This document shows, piece by piece, positions 15,101-24,100 of a stretch of 64,000 nt of DNA; positions within the stretch are counted from its first letter, which is position 1, and every line of letters begins with the position of its first letter. The stretch is taken from assembly GCF_905147365.1 (NCBI RefSeq), contig NC_056417.1, forward strand, positions 11,430,501-11,494,500. The letters run 5' to 3'. The notes under the pieces are model-generated. The model worked only from the letters and a program-made list of their open reading frames with translations. It was not told where the DNA came from and did no database searches. Both the position numbers and the translations under genes were made by a program. The DNA is from Aricia agestis (Eukaryota; Arthropoda; Insecta; Lepidoptera; Lycaenidae).

Positions 15101-18100
15101 TTTATTACAAAACTAATATATCATTACAATTAACCGAGAAAAACACGTTTTTACAGCGCGAACGATTAACACATAGAGCAGCGGTTCTCAAACTTTTTGA
15201 ATGGGGGAACCCTTTTAACAAGTGACTTTTTGACACCCCAAAAAAATGTTTTGTCTTTGAATGAATGGTCTCCATGCTGGTGTCTTGTGACATTTCTAAA
15301 AACAATTTATCCATCGCTCGCGGAGCCTTGCAGGGGCTCGGCAGAGTACTCTTGATGCCTGACATAAGAAAAGAGACCGTCCCGAGGGCTTAGTCGTCGT
15401 CGTCGTCACTTATCAGAAAGTGGTGAAACACGCCGTTTCACCACTTTCTGATAAGTGACGAATAGGCTATCCACCACTTAACTTGACAGATCAAGTACGG
15501 AGAATCTGTCAAAAAATGTTTAATAGCCTATTTATAATAACTACTAATAGGCACTTTATCAGAAAGTGGTGAAACAGGCCTTAAAATAATTAATTGTCCA
15601 AAATTAAAACTAATTAAATTCTTTCGTTAACTTCAACTAATATTATATGTTCAGATATAAGCAACTTACGTAATCGCGGGATTAGTAGCATAATAAATAT
15701 CTGTGATGTAATTCCTATGCAATTTCACTTTATTAAATGGAAACTTATTTAATATCGTAGCGATATCATTTGATAGCAAATGTAAAAATTACTGATATTT
15801 TTATTCTCAGTAAGATTGGAGTAAGCCTTGTTATTTAATTCAACATTAAAAAACCTTCTTTCTTTGTTTGATCCAGTCTGTTTTCTACCAAAAAGCAAAA
15901 GAGTATTCTAGAGAGTAGAGCCAAACCAACCAACGTTGTCACGCCATCCAGAGGCAGCACCAGCATAGGCAGTGAACAAAAAGTTCTTTTTTTTTAATGA
16001 AATAAGGGGGCAAACGAGCAAACGGGTCACCTGATGGAAAGCAACTTCCGTGGCCTATGGACACTCGCAACATCAGAAGAGATGCGTTGCCGGCCTTTTA
16101 AGAGGGAATAGGGGAGGGTAAGGAAGGGAATAGGGAAGGGTAGGGAAAGGAATAGGGTTGGGGATTGGGCCACCAGTAAACTCACTCAATCGGCGAAACA
16201 CAGCGCAAGCGCTGTTTCACGCCGGTTTTCTGTGAGCCCGTGGTATTTCTCCGGTCGAGCCGGCCCATTCGTGCCGAAGCATGGCTCTACCACGTTTGAG
16301 AACGTTTCTGTAAATAATCTGATACTTATATTGTGTAGACCAGCCAACATGTTGGATTATAGTCGGATTATTTACTCTAGCAGAGGGCGCTACTAGCACA
16401 GTAGCGCCCTCTGCTCCGACCTAGGCGTATTCACTGTCGCGGAAGCTTCCAGATGATCCGATGATTATTCTATCTAGATCTATCTAGGTCCTACATTATC
16501 GCTAAGCGAAATCCGAAACCTTAAAAACAATGTACACTCTATCTTTCAATAAACATCTTTTCATCTCTCTCGATTTTCATATAAAAGATAGAGAAGACAT
16601 GTTATTCGAATTCTAACCATTAACATTAGCGTAAATGGGCCTTAATCACACGTTCCATAACCCGTCTATTCGTCATACCTCCAAATAATTACGGAAGATA
16701 AGACTTTTGGCACATAAGCCCCGATGAGACTGGGGTTGTTGGCCCTATATCAGCCGAGATAGGAATGATGCCAATGGAAATTTTAGCAACTACTAATCGC
16801 TAAAACTGGTTTAGCCTTATCAAATCTAAGATACTTAAAAATAACCGAATTTGTTGATTCCGCGAACGCGATTTCACCATGACGTTGATTTTATTGAAAT
16901 TGTTTTTATTTATTGGGTATTGAATGTTATTAGGATGTTTATTAGCTTTCATATCTCAATTCTATTTGTTAATGGCCGTCTTTCCCACTCAGTACGTAAG
17001 CAAACTATTACTGTAATTTGCTTTAACGTGCCGAGTACTACAGAGTGGTCTTGGTGAACTTTTATTGTACTACAAATTCATCATTATACTCATTAAAAAT
17101 TACGATAAAAAAATAGTAACAGCTAACTCTATAAATGTGTTATTACGTATTCTTTGTTGATACTTATACCTGATAATGATGACTAGCTGTTTGACCGAAC
17201 TTTGCTCGGTATTCGATAAAACACGAATAAAATGACATTTTCCAAAAATGATTCCTAGCTAGATCGATTTAGCGCCCCCGAAACCCCCTATATACCAAAT
17301 TTCATGAAAATCGTTGGAGCCGATTCCGAGATTCCAATTATATATATATATACAAGAATTGCTCGTTTAAAGATATAAGATAATGATACTATGATACACG
17401 TACATACGCTATAACTGCTATAAGCATAACAATATAATAAGAAAACATGCATTTACATCTTACAAATTACGTGTAATGATTAAACCAGGTAGTTTTTATA
17501 GTTAACAATGGTTCAGTGAACTGCTATTTGTTACACTGATATCATTGTTGGACTTGGAGGTTATTATGGCAAAAAATCATTATCGTTCGTTGACTTCGCT
17601 CGAAGAAAAGTTTTTTGCATCAAATGTGACAAAAACCTGCGCGTGCGCATCGAGCATGTTTTCTTTATTTTTCGTAAATTCTTTGGAGTCCAGACAGTTA
17701 AAAAACCATCTATGTTAAAAATAAAATTAGCTAAGGCAAATTAGTATGTAATGATTAATGAAACTCATATTTTGCTTTCAACGAGCATTTTTTTGTGATG
17801 GCTAAAAGACGAGAAGAAATACGATATATTACAGTCAGTGCTCCCAAAGTGATAATGAATAGAAATTTTCGTAATTTTTCGGCAACGATCGTATTTTCCG
17901 AGCGTCGGAAGACGTCGCTGCAAGCGCCGCTGTTTAACTTAACTTTGGAAAAACAACGCTTTGCAGCGACTTAGAGGCGCCTGCCGTTGCTTGGACGTTA
18001 CCATGGTAACGCCGCGATGGCTTCCCGGCACTTATTGACGGACCGGCGACAGCGGACAGCCACCGGCTATATGATATCTATACGAGGGCTGCTATTTATG

Positions 18101-21100
18101 TATCCGGAACTGGCCACTTACAAGAACAATATTTCAAAAGTAATTACAACAATTGAAAATAGAACTCTTTGGTTGAAGAATACATTTTGTTTCATGTGAC
18201 TGTCAATTATTTTTCCATTGTGGCGTCATTTTGAAAATTGCGTGTCTTCATTTGCCATGTATTTAACGCGTAAACATTTTCGTGCAATGATTTACTACGA
18301 TTTTCGGCGTGGGCTAAATCAACAACAGAGCTTTATTCAACTCACCGCAACTTTTGGAGATGAAGCACCATCAAAAACCACTGTTTATCACTGGTACAGT
18401 GAGTTTAATCGTGGGCGGTCTATGCTCACGGATGAAAATAAAGAAGGTCGCCCAAAAACAGCTGTTGTCCCACAAAATATAGATGCTGTGCGGGAACTAA
18501 TAATGCGTGATCGTCATGTTACATATCGCGAGATAGAGGCGTCCTTAGGCATAAGTATGACGAGCATACATAAGATATTACACGAACATTTGGCTGTAAA
18601 AAAAATATGTTCGCGTTGGATTCCGCACAACTTGACAATCGATCAAAAACGGGCTCGTGTCGATTGGTGCAAAAAAATGATAAAAAAATACAACCGTGGT
18701 ACGTCAAAAGCCGTTTATAATATCTACACAGGTGATGAATCTTGGATCTATGCATATGACCCCGAAACTAAACAACAGTCAACGGTGTGGGTGTTCCAAG
18801 ATGAGCCGAAACCAACAAAAGTTACTCGTGCAAAAAGTACTTTGAAGCAAATGGTCGCCTGTTTTTTTGGAATTAATGGACATGTGGCTACAGTGCCATT
18901 AGAGAATCGTAAAACGGTTAATTCTGAATGGTATACGACCATTTGTTTACCAGAAGTCTTTGAAGAAATAAGAAAGGACAACCGACAACGCAGAATCATA
19001 TTACATCACGACAATGCTAGCTGTCACACCTCAGCTGAAACAACTCAGTTTTTGGAGGGTCAAAAGATCGAATTGACTGGTCATCCGCCGTACAGCCCTG
19101 ATTTGGCACCTAACGATTTCTTTTTATTTCCATACGCGAAGAACAAATTACGTGGTCAACGTTTTTCGAGCCGCGAAGAGGCTGTTGATGCGTTCAAAAT
19201 GCACGTTTTGGAGATACCTTAATCAGAATGGAAAAAGTGCTATGAAAATTGGTTCCAGCGTATGCAAAAGTGTGTCGATCATCGCGGCGAATATTTTGAA
19301 AAGCAATAAAACCATATTAAATGATATATGTTTGTTTCTTTTTTTATTCCGGATACATAAATAGCAGCCCTCGTACTTATAAAATTACATGTCCTGACTG
19401 ACGGACTGACTGACTGATTCATCATCGCTGAGCAAAAACTGTAAAAGTTACAGCCACGAAATTTGGTGAGTAGGGTTGTTTTATTAAGTAGACACCCACT
19501 AAGGAAGAAATTTTGAAAATTTTACCCCGAAGGGGGTGAAATAAGGGTTGAAAGTTTTAATGAAAGACCGTCATTTCTTGAGTTAGAAACATGAAAGTTT
19601 ATTGACGTTTGCTTAAATAGGGTTCGTTTTTACCCTTTGTATAAGGAACCACAAAAACAAAAAGAAGAAAACTATCCATCTTTGTTATTATACTATGTTA
19701 ACGCGGATGAAGTTGCGGGCAACAGCTAGTTTACTTCTATTTCCTTTGACCAAGGTGCAAAATGCAAGTTTCATAGATTCGGGTGTTTTCGTGATTATGA
19801 CAATTAGCTAAGATTTTCATACGCATTATTAATTAGGGAGTACTAAACATAGTTGTAAGTTGTAACAGTGTTACTTTTTTGGAATAGTCTCATTTAAGCC
19901 GACCACATTGGTTTTATTTTGGTTTCTAACCTAACATTCAACATTTATTTGTGTCGACCAAAGATCACAGCCGTAAAACGTAATGATACAGCCAATGTCT
20001 TGCTCCAAAGTCTAAAAGCATGTCACGGCATAACAGCTTTGTTATAGAGGATGTTTAGCTTCTGTTAGTGTTAAGTCGCTCGGAAGACTCAAGGCTCTAA
20101 CAAGGCCAACGACTATCACAATAATGATATTGCGACTATTTGAAGTACAGGCCTCATTGGAAAGGATAATTCTCTTGTCTTATGTAGAGCTAAAAGCTTT
20201 CAAAATTTCACGTACTTATATACCGGCAATTTACAAACATTTACCGCCTTGCAATAAAAAGATCCACAATGCGTATTGAAGTTAAACATTGTTATGTTCT
20301 TTCCAAACTGCATTTTCAATCGGACATGGACAAAACATGGTTTGTGCCACGATTGGTTCAAACCTATGACAGGTTCCGGATCCGGAGGTGCCTCCGGGTT
20401 TATAAATAGGCTATTATAGGTCATAAAAATATGAATTCGCCAATGGTCAGTGCACAATGTACTCCAAATGGGAAGAGGTTCTAGGTTGGGTTTTAAATAA
20501 TTTTTTAGTAGGGGTTTGGTCTATATGAGATGGCTTTTTGGCTATAATGGATAAGGACGATAAGGTTCAGCTGCGCTATTTTGGGTTTAAAATGAGAGTG
20601 CATGAAATATCGCCTTATCTCTTTCATTCCTCGTATTTTTGAAAGAAATGTCATGATACTGACGAACGATTAGCATCAACCCGACTTGCCGCAAATCACC
20701 AGCATGATTTTTACAATAAATGTTATACTGTAAGCAGTGCCGGATTTAGATTTTTATTTTTTATTTCCGCCACCCCATGTACGAAGTCTGCTGCCCCCCC
20801 TAGAACGCTGCCGCCCCTATATGGCCTATGCGACCTATTTATAAATCTAGGGCTGATTGTAAGTGTTACAGAAAATATTAACATCTATTCATCTTCCATG
20901 TTCCAGGACTATCCAACGTGCTGGAACTAGAAGTGGGAGAGAACGACTATTTGGAAGAAGTGAAGCGTAGCACGTTCACACCGCTCAAAAGCTTGCGAGT
21001 CCTGCACCTGTGCCACAACAAAAACCTAAAATACATAAGCCACAACGCGTTTAGATCTATCAAAGAGAAGCTAACGCTAAAAGAGGTAATTTTTTAGGGT

Positions 21101-24100
21101 TCCGTAGTCAACAAAGAACCCTTATAGTTTCGGTCTGTGTGAGGTGCGCAAGTACATACTCGAACCTTCTAGAAAGGTCCAATGTTTGTTTACGTGTTTA
21201 CCGTTTATTTGTTTGCGTGTTTACGTGTTTTAATTTAGACCTTATGACTGAGTCCATAAGGTCTAAATTAAATTCAACTTACTGCACTTATCGTAAGGAC
21301 GGCAGTTTTATTGTGGTACATGCTCGAGCCTCCTAGAAAGTTCCCACGCTTGTTTACTTGTTTACGTGAATCGGGAACTTTCTGGAATTCGTCTCGCCAT
21401 ATAAAAAGCCGCAGGCAGGCCCGGCAGAGTCAGTTCAGTTCGAGCGATCATAAAGGCGATTTCGGAGTGACAATAAGTGATCAATAGTGAGTGAACCAGT
21501 GAAACCTTCGACTTGGCTACGACCTAGGACAGTGATAGTGCTTAGTGATTGGACCTAGTGATTAGTGTTTGGACTTAGTGCTAAGTGTTGTGACCTAGTG
21601 TGTGCTTGTGTGACCTGGACTTAGTGAATAAAGTCTTCAAGAGAGTCAGCAGGTCTTTCTCTCCAAATCCTTCGAACCCTAGCACGTAACAGTATGTACA
21701 TATTAATGATGCCGACAAAATGGTACATGAAATCTTAAAAAAATATATTTTTTATGGTACCTTCCCTACACATCAAGCTGGAATGAATTTTTTTCGCATC
21801 TACCCCACGCTTCACATTACGTCAGGTCCCGTGGTAAGTACCTACCTGAAGGACTTGTATTACGGGTATCCAGACAACTGAAATGTATTTAAGCTTAATA
21901 CTTTTATACTATATTTATACTACAAAATATATATATATATATACAGTGTGTAACAAAAATAAGTGATAATACTTTAGGGTGTGTACGTGTTCCTTGTAGA
22001 GAGTTCACTGTGAAAGTAGCAGCTCTGAAAGATGAAAATTTTTTTTCACTTTTGTATGGACAAAGGCCCGAGCGTCACGAGTTTCCCCATACAAAAGTGA
22101 AAAAAAATTTTGGTCTTTCAGCACTGCTACTTTCACAGTGAACTCTCTACAAGGAACACATACACACCCTAAAGTATTATCACTTATTTTTGTTACACCC
22201 TGTATATATGTACATACATATTTAAGATTTTTTACGATGCACATATTTAATCAACATCCATGACCAAGGAACATCGAAAACTCTCTGTTCCGTCGGCGGG
22301 ATTCGAAGCCGTAACCCCCGGGTTAGGCTTCCACTGAGCCACTGAGTCGTCAAATGTTTAGGTAGGAAGTTCGCGCACTGTTATCAGTCTTTTTATCTAT
22401 TCCAACAATGATGCGTAGTAAATACAAGGATTTTCCGTTTCACCTGACTGCGTTCGGAGGGCTATGTTTTTTTTAATTTATGTAAAACTAGATGACGCTA
22501 GCAAATCATTTGCGCCGAACTTCCTTTATCGTCCGGGAGCCGGGGTTAACGTTACATAGGTACTAGTGATACTAGTATGTCATTTACAGCCTTACAGGAA
22601 GTTAGAACAACACAGTCTTCATAACCTTAAAATAAAGGATGTCTTTGTACGGTATACTTTAGCATTGAACGGCTCCGTGGTCCAGTGGTTAAGAGCGTGG
22701 AGGTCGTGGGTTCAATTCCCGCGTTGGAAACATGTTATTTCCAAGTTTGGTTAGTACAATGCAGGCTGATCACCTGATTGTCTGACAAGATGATCCGTGC
22801 GTCGGTTGGGCATGTAAAAAGTCGGTCCTGCGCCTGATCTCTCGCCAGTCGTGTCGGTCTTCCGTCCCACTGGGTTATGAGAGAAAAAGTAATAGAGAGT
22901 GCTCTTGTGTACTGCGCACACACTTGGGCACTATAAAATTACTCCTGCGTCACTGGCCTGGTTTCAATGAAACCGGCCACCGTCACCGAAACCGGTGTGG
23001 GATATTATTACATACTTTAGCATGTTCCAGCTAAAGGTAGAGCTGAACAGCTTTTCGCCTTTGACCTTAAAGGTGCCATAAGAGTACCATAAATGGTATC
23101 TTATGGAGGACTCTCATATCTCTTACTAGATGACCCGGTGAACTTTGCATCACTTCCCTCCAAATATAAACCTTCCCTGGACTGGACTTCCACAAATATT
23201 TCAAGACTAAAATTAGCCACAGACTCAAGCGTTATGTTTGCGGTCCACAGAATAATTTTTACTCGATTTTGGAGTCTATCGAGTAATTCTGAATGTGTGG
23301 ACGTAAGCCCAAGCCGCGGTTTTTAATCTACGTGATTACTCGATCGAGTAAAACCGTATGAGAGTATTTAGCATAAGTCGGAGAAAATTCAATAAATATT
23401 AACGTACTTAAACAGTAGATATTGAGCAGGTTGTTTGCATTACGAAAGTAAACGAGAAGTGTTTTATCTACGCCAGTGTTTTTCAACCTGTGGGTCGCGA
23501 ACCCCCTGGGGGTTTGCGAAGCTTCTGTAGATGGCCGCCAGAGGTCGAGAGAACTATTTCAGTAAAATAACACAATAAAATAGAAAAATACTATTAATAT
23601 TATATTAAGTGGGGCTTTTTAACAAAAGAATATAATATCCGTAACTATGCAATTGTATTATATAAATACTTACATGATAAAAAAGCAAAGGGGATCGCAA
23701 AACATTTTCTCATACCAAGAGAGGTCGCATCATAAAAAAAGGTTGAAAAACACTGATCTACGCTATTAACAACTGGGTTATCAGAAATAGAGTAAAATAT
23801 GAAAAGGTACACAAACTTGCGTCCCAGATATGTTTTTAGAATTAACAAACACAACTAGGTCAGCTGATTAATCAATTTTTCGTGAAAACGATAACAGTTA
23901 ATATTGCACATGTTTATTTATCACTCTCCAATATTCATCATGATCAGCTTTCATGCTAAAGAATAAAAAAAATATGATTTTATGGATGGCGCCCGCAACT
24001 TCGTTGCGTGTGAATTGCATACGTGGGAGAGCCATGCTTCGGCACAAATGGGCCGGCTCGACCGGAGAAATACCACGTTCTCACAGAAAACCGGCGTGAA

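Larger units (their letters stand above)
14070..20906 (+). other. LRR gene intron 5 (6.8 kb)
   Basis: Holds reversed Helitron-like ends (14130-14280, 17185-17360), a foldback MITE fragment at 14660-14800, a hAT-like fragment near 15178-15365, hairpins at 15404-15580 and 16378-16411, a reversed SINE-like copy (15985-16290), the mariner (18083-19373), and a Helitron-like copy ending at 19731. No other gene seen. Confidence 0.7.

Noticed and set aside
22672..22735. tRNA gene
   Set aside because: A and B boxes are present but no acceptor-stem pairing, and the sequence continues into a SINE body with a target duplication. The same holds at 30521, 22257 and 37784.
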